NCBI RefSeq assembly: GCF_001877035.1
Contig: NZ_CP015756.1
Location: forward strand, 301,001 to 365,000
Source of the DNA: Clostridium estertheticum subsp. estertheticum
GTDB taxonomy: Bacteria > Bacillota > Clostridia > Clostridiales > Clostridiaceae
DNA length: 64,000 nt
Direction of reading: 5' to 3'
Part shown: in pieces, positions 26,376-35,461 of the stretch
Numbering within the stretch: the first letter of the stretch is position 1
Layout of the letters: each line of letters begins with the position of its first letter
Translations under genes and position numbers: made by a program
Notes under the pieces: generated by a model
What the model was told of the DNA's origin: nothing
The model's database searches: none
Seen by the model: the letters and a program-made list of their open reading frames with translations, nothing else

Positions 26376-26627
26376 ATGGATAATAATTATAAGTTTTTTA
26401 GAAATAAAGAATGCGAATATTTTCCGTGCCATGAGGTTAAAAATGATGAAAAATTTAATTGCCTGTTTTGTTATTGTCCACTGTATTTTCTTGAGGACTG
26501 TGGTGGAAATGGAAAATTTGTAAATGGTATTAAAGATTGCTCATCTTGTTTGATACCACACTCTGAAAATGGCTATGAATATATTGTAGGTAAAATTAAG
26601 GAAGTGAATAAAACAAAAAGAAAATAA
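26376..26627 (+). CDS. Cysteine-rich small domain protein
   Basis: 83 residues. Eight of the residues between 10 and 60 are Cys, in the pattern 'KECEYFPCHE', 'NCLFCYCPLYFLEDCGG' and 'KDCSSCLIPH', which matches the cysteine-rich small domain family (PF04071). These probably bind zinc or an iron-sulphur centre; some members lie in cobalamin gene clusters, but no cobalamin gene is visible here. ATG start after AAGGAG. Confidence 0.75.
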   Translation: MDNNYKFFRNKECEYFPCHEVKNDEKFNCLFCYCPLYFLEDCGGNGKFVNGIKDCSSCLIPHSENGYEYIVGKIKEVNKTKRK

Positions 26628-26672
26628 TAAAAACAGAACAAAAAAAGTTATAATTGTTTATAAAAACTTATA

Positions 26673-26735
26673 ATAACCCATGAAAAACAAAAAGATGCTA
26701 ATGGTAACATTGTGTTTTAGTGATTTATGGGTTAT
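26673..26735 (+). other. Candidate structured RNA hairpin
   Basis: Nested pairings ATAACCCAT/ATGGGTTAT (26673-26681 with 26727-26735), AAAACA/TGTTTT (26684-26689 with 26713-26718) and AATG/CATT make a long, interrupted hairpin without a T-tail, in the 300-base gap before kamA. Confidence 0.3.
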
Positions 26736-26791
26736 AGTTAGAGCATTAATTAAAAAAAGTTAACAACTTAACATAAAAAAATACGTTTATT

Positions 26792-26824
26792 AAAAAGGCA
26801 CTGTCAATTCAGCGCCTTTTTTTT
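26792..26824 (+). terminator. Terminator upstream of kamA
   Basis: AAAAAGGCaCTG (26792-26803) pairs with CAGcGCCTTTTT (26810-26821), then more T residues. It ends transcripts from the Cys-rich gene or from the hairpin element before it. Confidence 0.85.
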
Positions 26825-26925
26825 ACCCCCAAATATGGTGATAAGAACATTATTATATTCGTAGTAAGTGGATACACTAAAGAGCATAAAGAAATTAAAA
26901 AATATTATAAGTCGGAGGTACAAAT

Positions 26926-28176
26926 GTGAAAGTAAATAGAAGATTAGAGTTATTTAAAAATGTGACGGATAAGGAATGGAATGATTGGGAATGGCAAGTT
27001 AAAAATAGAATTGAAACTGTAGAAGAACTTAAGAAATATATTCCATTAACTCTTGAGGAAGAAGAGGGAGCTAAAAAATGTCTTCAAACATTGAGGATGG
27101 CTATTACTCCATATTATTTAGCATTGATAGATCCCAGTGACCCATATGATCCAATAAGGAAACAAGCTATACCGACGGCTCTAGAATTACACAAAGCGGA
27201 GGCTGATCTATTGGATCCATTGCATGAAGACACGGATTCTCCAGTGCCAGGACTAACTCATAGATACCCAGATAGAGTATTATTACTAATAACCGATATG
27301 TGCTCAATGTACTGTAGGCATTGTACAAGAAGAAGGTTTGCAGGTCAAAATGATAATTCTATGCCAATTGATAAAATAGATAAAGCAATTGAGTATATAA
27401 GAAATACCGTGCAAGTTAGGGACGTACTATTATCAGGTGGCGATGCGCTACTTGTAACAGACGATAAATTAGAATATATAATAAAAAAATTAAGAGAGAT
27501 TCCGCACGTTGAAATAATAAGAATAGGTTCAAGAGTGCCTGTAGTTCTTCCACAAAGAATTACTCCAAAACTAGTTGACATGTTAAAGAAGTATCACCCT
27601 ATTTGGTTAAATACACATTTTAATCATCCGAATGAAATTACGCAGGAAGCGAAACTTGCTTGCGAAAGACTTGCAAATGCAGGAATACCTTTAGGGAATC
27701 AATCAGTCCTTCTAAGAGGAGTTAATGACTGCTCGAATATAATGATGCAACTAGTGCATGAACTTGTTAAAATTAGGGTAAGGCCTTACTACATATATCA
27801 ATGTGACCTTTCAATGGGGCTTGAACACTTTAGAACACCTGTATCTAAAGGAATAGAAATAATTGAAGGATTAAGAGGTCATACCTCAGGATTTTGTGTA
27901 CCCACATTTGTTGTCGATGCGCCAGGTGGCGGTGGGAAAATCCCAGTAATGCCAGGATACATTATATCTCAAAGCCCTGAGAAAATAGTTCTTAGGAACT
28001 TTGAAGGAGTTATAACTACTTATGAGCAACCGACTAGTTATACTTCTATTTGTCACTGCGATGTTTGCGAAGGAAAGAAAAAGATTCACAAGGTAGGTGT
28101 AGCAGGGTTATTAAATAATGAGAAAATGTCTATGGAACCAGTTGGACTAGAGAGAAATTTAAGAGGACAAGAATAG
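26926..28176 (+). CDS. kamA: L-lysine 2,3-aminomutase
   Basis: 416 residues, the typical clostridial length. Radical-SAM enzyme that moves the alpha-amino group of lysine to the beta carbon. The [4Fe-4S] ligands are Cys126, Cys130 and Cys133 ('CSMYCRHC'). The PLP-binding Lys is in 'PGGGGKIPVMPGY' near 337, and C-terminal 'CHCDVCEG' Cys residues bind zinc. GTG start after GGAGG. No other lysine-fermentation (kamDE, kce) or ablB gene is nearby, so whether it serves lysine degradation or beta-lysine osmolyte synthesis cannot be told. Confidence 0.93.
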   Translation: MKVNRRLELFKNVTDKEWNDWEWQVKNRIETVEELKKYIPLTLEEEEGAKKCLQTLRMAITPYYLALIDPSDPYDPIRKQAIPTALELHKAEADLLDPLHEDTDSPVPGLTHRYPDRVLLLITDMCSMYCRHCTRRRFAGQNDNSMPIDKIDKAIEYIRNTVQVRDVLLSGGDALLVTDDKLEYIIKKLREIPHVEIIRIGSRVPVVLPQRITPKLVDMLKKYHPIWLNTHFNHPNEITQEAKLACERLANAGIPLGNQSVLLRGVNDCSNIMMQLVHELVKIRVRPYYIYQCDLSMGLEHFRTPVSKGIEIIEGLRGHTSGFCVPTFVVDAPGGGGKIPVMPGYIISQSPEKIVLRNFEGVITTYEQPTSYTSICHCDVCEGKKKIHKVGVAGLLNNEKMSMEPVGLERNLRGQE

Positions 28177-28314
28177 TAAAACTAAAATATATTAAGGATA
28201 AGCTTAGAGATTAAATCTTTAGGCATATTATTTTCTATATTTATTGTCCGAAGTTGTAACAGTTTTTGAGAAATTGAATAAAATGGTATCATAAGTAATT
28301 TTAGGAGGGTAAAT

Positions 28315-29586
28315 TTGCAAACCCTAAAAATAGGTTCAAAAGGAACGGTGGTATCGGAAATACAAGCATTGCTTAATAAGTTAGGTTATGTTGTTGGAGA
28401 AGTAGATGGAATATATGGACCTAAAACTGCAGGTGCAGTAAGGAAGTTTCAGAAATATTTTGGATTATTACCTACAGGCGATGTGGATGATGATACTTAT
28501 AAACTTATGAACAGATTTTTATTAGGTTATGATACTTATAGAATTAAATCAGGTGACACTCTATACCTTATAGCAAAACGTTATTACACACCACTTGAAA
28601 GTATAATTACAGCTAACCCACAAATTAATGCAAATAGATTGAGGGTTGGTGATGTAATTATAGTTCCTTACTCGTTAGATGTGGTTTATACAAATATTGA
28701 TTATACTTATGAGATTATGAAAAAAGATTTAGAAGGGTTAAAAGCTAGATATCCATTTATTGAAGTTGAGAGTGCTGGCAGGAGTGAACTTGGGAAAGAA
28801 CTTTATTATGTAAAATTGGGTAATGGACCAAACAAAGTATTTTATAATGGCGCGCATCATGGTATTGAATGGATAACCTCTGTACTTTTAATGAAGTTTA
28901 TTGAAAATTTTGCTAAAGCCTATGCGATGGGTCAGGATATGGAAGGTTATAATGTGCGTGATATTTTTAAAAAAAGTACTATATATGTTATGCCCATGGT
29001 TAATCCAGATGGAGTGGACTTAGTCCTTAATGGTCTAGAAAAAAGTAACCCGTATTACAATGATTTAATTAAGTGGAATAATGGAAGTTTAGATTTTTCT
29101 GAAAATTGGAGTGCTAATATTCGAGGAGTAGATCTTAATCATAACTATGATGCTATGTGGCAAGAATCAAAGAATGCAGAGGCGAGTTATGGAATATATG
29201 GACCAGGACCTACAAGATATTCAGGTACCTCGCCAGAATCAGAATCAGAGTCTAAAGCTGTAGCAAATTTAACAAGAACTAATAATTTTAGATTAGTAAT
29301 AGCATATCATACCCAAGGTGAACTAATATACTGGAATTTTCAAAATTTAGCAAGCTCTGAAGCTAAAGCAATAGCAATAATATTTTCACAATTAAGTGGT
29401 TATAATCTAGGTGAAACAACTGGAATTACCAGTTATGCAGGATATAAAGATTGGTTCATAGGAAAATTTAGAAGGCCGGGCTACACTATTGAAGTTGGGC
29501 TTGGAAAAAATCCTCTTCCTATAAGTCAATTTAATAAGATTTATAGCGACAACATTAAAGTTTTATTAGAGGGGGCAACGATTTAA
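28315..29586 (+). CDS. Peptidoglycan-binding, LysM and M14 peptidase (gamma-D-glutamyl-diaminopimelate peptidase-like)
   Basis: 423 residues in three modules: a peptidoglycan-binding domain (about 1-68, 'GSKGTVVSEIQALLNKLGYVVGEVDGIYGPKTAGAVRKFQ'), a LysM domain (about 78-122, 'YRIKSGDTLYLIAKRYYTPLESIITANPQI') and an M14 zinc carboxypeptidase domain (about 130-423). Zinc ligands are in 'GAHHGIEW' and 'AYHTQGELIYW'; the catalytic Glu is in 'YTIEVGLGKNPLP'. It resembles endopeptidase I of bacilli, which cuts gamma-D-Glu-diaminopimelate bonds in cell-wall peptides, often in sporulation. No signal peptide is seen. TTG start after AGGAGGG. Confidence 0.85.
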   Translation: MQTLKIGSKGTVVSEIQALLNKLGYVVGEVDGIYGPKTAGAVRKFQKYFGLLPTGDVDDDTYKLMNRFLLGYDTYRIKSGDTLYLIAKRYYTPLESIITANPQINANRLRVGDVIIVPYSLDVVYTNIDYTYEIMKKDLEGLKARYPFIEVESAGRSELGKELYYVKLGNGPNKVFYNGAHHGIEWITSVLLMKFIENFAKAYAMGQDMEGYNVRDIFKKSTIYVMPMVNPDGVDLVLNGLEKSNPYYNDLIKWNNGSLDFSENWSANIRGVDLNHNYDAMWQESKNAEASYGIYGPGPTRYSGTSPESESESKAVANLTRTNNFRLVIAYHTQGELIYWNFQNLASSEAKAIAIIFSQLSGYNLGETTGITSYAGYKDWFIGKFRRPGYTIEVGLGKNPLPISQFNKIYSDNIKVLLEGATI

Positions 29587-29608
29587 TAGTTTAATAGTAA
29601 ATATGATC

Positions 29609-29679
29609 TTTCTCCGAAGTGACTTGCAACAAGAAACGAACAAATTATTGGAGTTCGGTTGCAAGGCACACAGGAGAAA
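29609..29679. other. Three-step inverted repeat between convergent genes
   Basis: TTTCTCC/GGAGAAA (29609-29615 with 29673-29679), CTTGCAAC/GTTGCAAG (29623-29630 with 29658-29665) and CGAAC/GTTCG (29637-29641 with 29653-29657) nest into one hairpin with asymmetric internal loops. It fills the gap between the convergent M14 and ABC-F genes and probably helps terminate one or both. Confidence 0.5.
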
Positions 29680-29691
29680 TCTTATATTTGT

Positions 29692-31620
29692 TTATTCTTC
29701 TTCGGAGACTGCCAATTCCCATGCTGCGTAAAGTTCTTCAAGTTCCTTTTTCACACTTAAAAGTTGATTGTTTGTTTCGACACTTCTACTTGGACTTGAA
29801 TAAACTTCTTCAAGGCATAGGTCGTTGTTTAATTTTTCTAATTCTTTTTCAAGTGATGCAATTTTATCTTCTAGTTCTTTAAAATCTAGTTTCTTTTGTT
29901 TCTCAAGTTTATCTTCTTCACGCTTCTTTTTTTTATCAAAATTAATCTGAGTTTTTGACATTCCTTCTTGCTCTTCTTCTAACTTAAATCTTAGAGGATT
30001 TTTCTTTTTTTCTATATAATAACTATAATTTCCTAAATACTCTTTGAGTCCATTTTGATTTAATTCGAGTATTCTAGTAATTACCTTGTTTAAGAAATAT
30101 CTATCATGTGATATTACGACAACGGTGCCATCATATCCGAGTATTGAATCTTCTAAGGCCTCACGGGACATAATATCTAAGTGGTTTGTTGGTTCATCTA
30201 GCAATAAGAAGTTTGCCTTAGATAACATTATTTTTAGAAGATTAATCCTACACCTTTCTCCACCACTTAAAGTGGATATAACCTTGAATACATCTTCTCC
30301 TATGAATAGAAATGCAGCCAGTGCAGTACGGACCTCTGTGGTAGTAAGTTTTGGAAATTCATCCCAAACTTCATCTATTATAGTTTTTTCTGGATTTAAA
30401 TTTGATTGTTCTTGGTCATAATATCCAACAAAAATATTTTTACCCAATATTTTTATGCCTGTATCACTTGGTATCTGATCCATTATAATTTTAAAAAGGG
30501 TGGTTTTACCTCGCCCATTTTCACCAATAAGAGCAAATTTTTCTGACCTTTTTATGTCTAAATTTAGATGCTCAAACAATAGGTTATCTCCAAATCGTTT
30601 TGATAGATCCTCTATGTGAAGAACATCATTTCCACTTTTAATTTCTGTTTCAAATTTGATTTTAGTGTCGCGCGGATCTCGATCTGGAGAGTGAATTCGG
30701 TCAATTTTGTCCAGAGATTTTTGTCTGCTATCTGCAGCTCTTACACTTTTTTCTCTATTAAAGGATCTATATTTAGTTATAATATCCTCTTGCCTTTTTA
30801 TTTCTGACTGTTGCACATTGTATGCTTTTAATTGAATTTCAAAATTTATTTTTTTTAATTCAATAAAATTTGTATAACTTCCATTATAACAATCTACATG
30901 TCCATTAATAAGTTCAAAAGTTTTATTGGTAATAGTATCTAAAAAGAACCTATCATGAGAAATTATAAACATTGTTCCTTTATATGATTTAAGGTAATCT
31001 TCCAGCCATTCTATGGCGTCTAAGTCTAAGTGATTAGTAGGCTCATCCAGTAATAGTATATCAGGGTTCTTAAGTAATAACTTGCAAAGTGCAACCCTGG
31101 TTTTTTGACCTCCACTTAATATGTTTATTGGTTTATTATAATCATCTTCTAAAAAGCCAAGGCCTTTAAGAACTCTACTTATCTTAGCCTTATAGGTGTA
31201 GCCGCCTCTGTTATTATAAAGTTCAGAGGTTAATGTGTATTCTTTAATTATCTTATTTTGATAGTCTTCCTTTGAAGCATCATAAGGTAAACTCATTTTT
31301 ATTTCCAGAGCTTTAAGATTTTTTTCGAGGTTTAATAAATTGTCGAATACTAAAAGTGTTTCCTCATATATAGTATTAGTTATATCTAATGATAAATTTT
31401 GGGATAAATAACCTAGTTTTTTATTTTTATCTATAAATAATTCACCAGCATCATGGTCCAATTGTGAGGTAAGTATTTTGAAAAGTGTAGACTTGCCAGC
31501 GCCATTAGCACCAATAAAACCAATTCTTTCACCTTCATTTATACTTAAAGTTATTTTGTCTAAAATAACATCTATACCATAACTTTTGTGAATATCTTTG
31601 CAACTTAGAACTATCATCAT
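29692..31620 (-). CDS. ABC-F family ATPase
   Basis: 642 residues from the ATG at 31620 (GGGAAGG five bases upstream; a GTG two codons earlier is too close). Two ABC domains without membrane helices: Walker A 'GANGAGKST' and 'GENGRGKTT', signatures 'LSGGQKTR' and 'LSGGERCR', Walker B 'LLLDEPTNHLD' in both. The ABC-F linker lies between them, and the C-terminal region (about 560-640) is a charged coiled coil. ABC-F proteins bind the ribosome and relieve stalling; some protect against antibiotics. Nothing here points specifically to resistance; it most resembles the YdiF/Uup housekeeping type. Confidence 0.88.
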   Translation of the reverse strand: MMIVLSCKDIHKSYGIDVILDKITLSINEGERIGFIGANGAGKSTLFKILTSQLDHDAGELFIDKNKKLGYLSQNLSLDITNTIYEETLLVFDNLLNLEKNLKALEIKMSLPYDASKEDYQNKIIKEYTLTSELYNNRGGYTYKAKISRVLKGLGFLEDDYNKPINILSGGQKTRVALCKLLLKNPDILLLDEPTNHLDLDAIEWLEDYLKSYKGTMFIISHDRFFLDTITNKTFELINGHVDCYNGSYTNFIELKKINFEIQLKAYNVQQSEIKRQEDIITKYRSFNREKSVRAADSRQKSLDKIDRIHSPDRDPRDTKIKFETEIKSGNDVLHIEDLSKRFGDNLLFEHLNLDIKRSEKFALIGENGRGKTTLFKIIMDQIPSDTGIKILGKNIFVGYYDQEQSNLNPEKTIIDEVWDEFPKLTTTEVRTALAAFLFIGEDVFKVISTLSGGERCRINLLKIMLSKANFLLLDEPTNHLDIMSREALEDSILGYDGTVVVISHDRYFLNKVITRILELNQNGLKEYLGNYSYYIEKKKNPLRFKLEEEQEGMSKTQINFDKKKKREEDKLEKQKKLDFKELEDKIASLEKELEKLNNDLCLEEVYSSPSRSVETNNQLLSVKKELEELYAAWELAVSEEE

Positions 31621-31797
31621 TTTCACCTTCCCTGTAGCGTAGTCTTAAATTAATAAATATTAATTAAATCTGTTCATATATTATTGTACTATTTATATTA
31701 AAGTTATTGTAGTAAAAAGCAAATATATATAACATTAATTTTAAATAATAGTATAAAAAAGGTATAAATGGTTAATAGTGCTTAATATCTATTAAAT

Positions 31798-31827
31798 TTG
31801 AAACAAAAGGTGATATTAACCTATAAT
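31798..31827 (+). promoter_or_regulatory. Promoter of rex
   Basis: TTGAAA (31798-31803), an 18-base spacer and TATAAT (31822-31827), 54 bases upstream of the rex start codon. Confidence 0.6.
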
Positions 31828-31881
31828 GTGTGTTAAGATTGGTAGTATGAAATTTATGATATTCACAGAGGAGTGTAAGTC

Positions 31882-32520
31882 GTGGAAAGAAAAAAAAATA
31901 TATCGATGGCAGTTATTCGAAGATTGCCTAAATACAATAGATATTTAAAAGAACTTTTAAGGACTGATGTAGATAGAATATCCTCAAAAGAGCTAGGAGA
32001 GAGAATTGGCTTTACGGCATCTCAAATTAGACAAGACTTGAACTGCTTTGGGGATTTTGGACAACAGGGATACGGTTATAATGTTAAAGAATTATTAAAT
32101 GAAATTAATGGCATATTGGGGCTAGCAAAAGAATATAAAATGATAATAATAGGTGCTGGTAACATTGGGCAGGCTATTGCCAATTATACCAATTTTGAAA
32201 GGTTAGCTTTTAATTTGGCAGGTATTTTTGATGTTAATCCAAAGCTAATAGGACTTAAAATTAGAGATGTCGAAGTAAAAGACATAGATGAATTAGCAGG
32301 TTTTCTCAAAGCTACGCCAATAGATATAGGAGTAATCTGTGTTTCGGAAAATAGTGCTCAAACAGTTTGCGACATGATGGTGTCAAATGGGGTTAAGGGA
32401 ATATGGAATTTTGCACCTGTGGATTTAGAAGTACCTAAAGAAATAATTGTTGAAAATGTACATTTGAGTGAGAGTCTCTTAACGCTCAGTTGTTTAATGA
32501 ATGATAGGACATATTCTTAA
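31882..32520 (+). CDS. rex: Redox-sensing transcriptional repressor Rex
   Basis: 212 residues. An N-terminal winged helix (about 1-80, 'RLPKYNRYLKELLRTDVDRISSKELGERIGFTASQIRQDLNCFGDFGQQGYGY') is followed by a Rossmann domain with 'IIGAGNIGQAIANY' (about 90-103). Rex is a dimer that leaves DNA when NADH rises, switching on NADH-consuming pathways. GTG start after GAGGAG. A near-perfect Rex operator (32606-32623) lies between rex and crt, the usual clostridial arrangement, so rex and the butyrate genes are linked in position and control. Confidence 0.95.
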   Translation: MERKKNISMAVIRRLPKYNRYLKELLRTDVDRISSKELGERIGFTASQIRQDLNCFGDFGQQGYGYNVKELLNEINGILGLAKEYKMIIIGAGNIGQAIANYTNFERLAFNLAGIFDVNPKLIGLKIRDVEVKDIDELAGFLKATPIDIGVICVSENSAQTVCDMMVSNGVKGIWNFAPVDLEVPKEIIVENVHLSESLLTLSCLMNDRTYS

Positions 32521-32537
32521 AAAATAATTATTTCTTG

Positions 32538-32566
32538 TTGATATAATTATCACAAAGATATATAAT
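32538..32566 (+). promoter_or_regulatory. Promoter of the crt-bcd-etfBA operon
   Basis: TTGATA (32538-32543), 17 bases and TATAAT (32561-32566). The segment TTGATATAATTATCACAA (32538-32555) within it also looks like a half-conserved Rex site. Confidence 0.65.
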
Positions 32567-32605
32567 GTAATTGAGGCAAATGGCCTCATATTCATTTAGG
32601 TGTAT

Positions 32606-32623
32606 TTGTTATATTATTAACAA
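32606..32623. promoter_or_regulatory. Rex operator upstream of crt
   Basis: TTGTTATATTATTAACAA fits the clostridial Rex consensus TTGTTAAnnnnTTAACAA with one mismatch. It lies about 35 bases downstream of the likely transcription start, so Rex would act as a roadblock or on a second promoter. Confidence 0.8.
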
Positions 32624-32663
32624 ATAGTTAATAAATAGATTAATTCGTAAGGAGTGGATTGTT

Positions 32664-33443
32664 GTGGAATACAAAAATATTGTTCTTCAAATGGAAGACA
32701 AAGTTGCAGTACTTACAATTAGTAGACCAAAAGCTCTAAATGCATTAAACTCAGAAACATTAAAAGAGCTAGATTTAGCAATAGATGAAATTGCTAATGA
32801 CGATAAGATTTACGCAGTAATTATAACAGGAGCTGGAAAAGCATTTGTTGCAGGTGCTGATATCACCGAAATGAAAGATCTTGATGTAATGGGTGGTAGA
32901 AGATTTGGAAATTTAGGAAATAAAGTGTTTAGAAAATTAGAAACACTAGAAAAACCAGTAATCGCAGCAGTAAATGGTTTTGCTTTAGGTGGAGGATGCG
33001 AGCTTTCTATGGCTTGTGATATTAGAATAGCATCTGTAAAGGCAAAATTTGGTCAACCTGAAGTAGGACTTGGAATAACACCTGGTTTTGGAGGGACTCA
33101 AAGACTTTCTAGACTTGTAGGACTTGGAATGGCTAAAGAATTAATATACACAGCTAAGATTATTAATGCGGAAGAAGCATTAAGAATTGGACTTGTTAAT
33201 AAAGTAGTTGCGCTTGAAGATCTATTAGTAGAAGCTAAAGCACTTGCAAATACAATTGCAGGACAAGCACCTATTGCTGTAAGTCTTTGTAAAGCAGCAA
33301 TTAATAAGGGAATGCAATTAGACATAGATTCAGCACTTTCATATGAATCAGAGATATTCGGAGAATGTTTCTCGACTGAGGATCAAAGTAGTGGAATGAC
33401 AGCATTTATCGAGAAAACTGAAAAATGCTTTAAAAATAAGTAA
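32664..33443 (+). CDS. crt: 3-hydroxybutyryl-CoA dehydratase (crotonase)
   Basis: 259 residues, the enoyl-CoA hydratase fold. It removes water from 3-hydroxybutyryl-CoA to give crotonyl-CoA in butyrate synthesis. Oxyanion-hole motifs 'ITGAGKAFVAGADITEM' and 'NGFALGGGCELSMACDIRIAS', with the catalytic Glu residues in 'GCELSMACDI' and 'FGQPEVGLGITPGFGGTQRL'. GTG start after AAGGAGTGG. First gene of the crt-bcd-etfB-etfA-hbd cluster under the Rex operator; 64 bases separate it from bcd. Confidence 0.95.
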   Translation: MEYKNIVLQMEDKVAVLTISRPKALNALNSETLKELDLAIDEIANDDKIYAVIITGAGKAFVAGADITEMKDLDVMGGRRFGNLGNKVFRKLETLEKPVIAAVNGFALGGGCELSMACDIRIASVKAKFGQPEVGLGITPGFGGTQRLSRLVGLGMAKELIYTAKIINAEEALRIGLVNKVVALEDLLVEAKALANTIAGQAPIAVSLCKAAINKGMQLDIDSALSYESEIFGECFSTEDQSSGMTAFIEKTEKCFKNK

Positions 33444-33507
33444 TTTAAGTACTTTGTTAAAATACAGGTAGCTTAGCTACCCCAGAGAATAGCGAGGAGG
33501 AAGGTTC

Positions 33508-34647
33508 ATGAATTTTACATTGACAAAAGAACAAGAATTTGTAAAACAGATGGTAAGTGAATTCGCATTAAACGAAGTTAAACCTTTAGCTGCGGAAATA
33601 GATGTTACAGAAAGATTTCCTAGCGAAACAGTAGAAAAAATGGCTAGATACCATATGATGGGTATTCCAATAGCAACTAAATATGGTGGCGCCGGCGGAA
33701 ACAATTTATCATATATTATTGCTGTTGAAGAATTATCAAAAGCATGTGCAACAACAGGAGTTATATTATCAGCTCATACATCATTATGTGCAGGTCCAAT
33801 AGATGCTTTTGGAACAGAAGATCAAAAAATGAAATATTTAGTACCACTTGCAACTGGCGAAAAATTAGGAGCTTTTGGATTAACTGAGCCTAATGCTGGT
33901 ACAGATGCGTCTGGGCAACAGACTACAGCAACTTTAGACGGTGATAACTATATATTAAATGGTTCAAAAATATTTATCACAAATGGTGGAGTAGCAGATA
34001 CATTTGTAGTTTTTGCTATGACTGATAAAACTAAGGGAACAAGAGGAATTACAGCTTTTATAGTTGAAAAAGATTTCCCTGGATTCTCAATAGGTAAACA
34101 TGAAGATAAATTAGGAATAAGAGCATCATCAACAACTGAGCTTGTATTTGAGAACTGTATAGTTCCAAAAGAAAACATGCTTGGAAAAGAAGGAAGAGGT
34201 TTCGGTATTGCAATGAAAACTCTTGATGGTGGAAGAATTGGAGTAGCTGCTCAAGCTCTAGGAATCGCTGAAGGAGCATTAGACGAAGCTACTAAATACA
34301 TGAAAGAAAGAAAACAATTTGGAAAACCACTTGCAGCATTCCAAGGACTTCAATGGATGGTTGCAGAACTTGATGTTAAAATTGAAGCTGCTAAACTTTT
34401 AGTTTATAAAGCTGCATTTAATAAAGATGCTGGTTTATCATATACAGTAGAAGCTGCAAGAGCAAAATTATTTGCATCAGAAACTGCTATGGAAGTTACA
34501 ACAAAAGCTGTTCAAATCTTCGGAGGATATGGATATACTAAAGAATATCCATTAGAAAGAATGATGAGAGATGCTAAGATAACTGAAATATATGAAGGAA
34601 CTTCAGAAGTTCAAAGAATGGTTATAGCTGGAAATCTATTAAAGTAG
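33508..34647 (+). CDS. bcd: Butyryl-CoA dehydrogenase
   Basis: 379 residues, acyl-CoA dehydrogenase fold with FAD. Signatures '[21 protein letters not shown]' (about 126-146) and '[43 protein letters not shown]' at the C terminus; the catalytic Glu is in 'IYEGTSE'. In clostridia Bcd forms a complex with EtfAB that uses two NADH to reduce crotonyl-CoA and ferredoxin together (electron bifurcation). ATG start after GAGGAGG, and only 11 bases before etfB. Confidence 0.95.
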   Translation: MNFTLTKEQEFVKQMVSEFALNEVKPLAAEIDVTERFPSETVEKMARYHMMGIPIATKYGGAGGNNLSYIIAVEELSKACATTGVILSAHTSLCAGPIDAFGTEDQKMKYLVPLATGEKLGAFGLTEPNAGTDASGQQTTATLDGDNYILNGSKIFITNGGVADTFVVFAMTDKTKGTRGITAFIVEKDFPGFSIGKHEDKLGIRASSTTELVFENCIVPKENMLGKEGRGFGIAMKTLDGGRIGVAAQALGIAEGALDEATKYMKERKQFGKPLAAFQGLQWMVAELDVKIEAAKLLVYKAAFNKDAGLSYTVEAARAKLFASETAMEVTTKAVQIFGGYGYTKEYPLERMMRDAKITEIYEGTSEVQRMVIAGNLLK

Positions 34648-34658
34648 GAGGAAATTAA

Positions 34659-35441
34659 ATGAATATAGTTGTATGTTTAAAACAAGTTCCGGATACAAAC
34701 GAAGTTAAAATAGATCCTAAAACAGGAACCCTTATAAGAGAAGGAGTTCCATCAATAATAAATCCAGATGATAAAAATGCATTAGAAGAATCATTAAGAT
34801 TAAAAGATGAACATGGTGCGCACGTGACTGTAATTAGCATGGGACCACCTCAGGCAGAAAAAGCATTAAGAGAAGCTTTAGCTATGGGTGCTGATGAAGC
34901 AATACTTGTATCAGATCGTGCATTTGCAGGAGCAGATACTTTAGCTACATCACATGCACTTGCTGCAACTTTAAAGAAATTAGACTACGATGTAGTATTT
35001 GCTGGAAGACAAGCAATTGATGGAGATACAGCGCAAGTTGGACCAGAAATTGCAGAACATTTAAATCTTGCACAAATAACATACGTTGAAAAAGTTAACG
35101 TAATTAAGGGCGGATTAAAAGTTAGAAGAGCTTGGGAAGATGGATATGAAGATATAGAAGTTAAAACTCCTGTTCTTTTAACAGCTATAAAAGAATTAAA
35201 TGAACCAAGATATATGAACATAAAAAACATTTTTGAAATGTTCCAAACTAAAGAAGTAAAAGTTTGGAATGCAGCAGATATCGGAGCAGACATAGCTGTT
35301 CTCGGACTTAAAGGTTCACCAACAAAGGTTAAAAAGTCAATGACTAAAGAACCTAAGGGAAAAGGCGAATTAATACAATTACCAGCAGCAGAAGCTGCGT
35401 TATATGCAGTTTCTAAATTAAAAGAAAATCACTTTATCTAA
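34659..35441 (+). CDS. etfB: Electron transfer flavoprotein beta subunit
   Basis: 260 residues. Typical EtfB features: 'MNIVVCLKQVPDTNEVKIDPKTGTLIREGVPSIINPDDKNALEESLRLKDEHGA' at the start and 'DVVFAGRQAIDGDTAQVGPEIAEHL' near 110-134. In bifurcating EtfAB this subunit holds the FAD that accepts electrons from NADH and splits them. It sits directly after bcd and 20 bases before etfA, with AGGAGG at a good distance. Confidence 0.95.
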   Translation: MNIVVCLKQVPDTNEVKIDPKTGTLIREGVPSIINPDDKNALEESLRLKDEHGAHVTVISMGPPQAEKALREALAMGADEAILVSDRAFAGADTLATSHALAATLKKLDYDVVFAGRQAIDGDTAQVGPEIAEHLNLAQITYVEKVNVIKGGLKVRRAWEDGYEDIEVKTPVLLTAIKELNEPRYMNIKNIFEMFQTKEVKVWNAADIGADIAVLGLKGSPTKVKKSMTKEPKGKGELIQLPAAEAALYAVSKLKENHFI

Positions 35442-35461
35442 AATGTAGGAGGGAGCAATCA

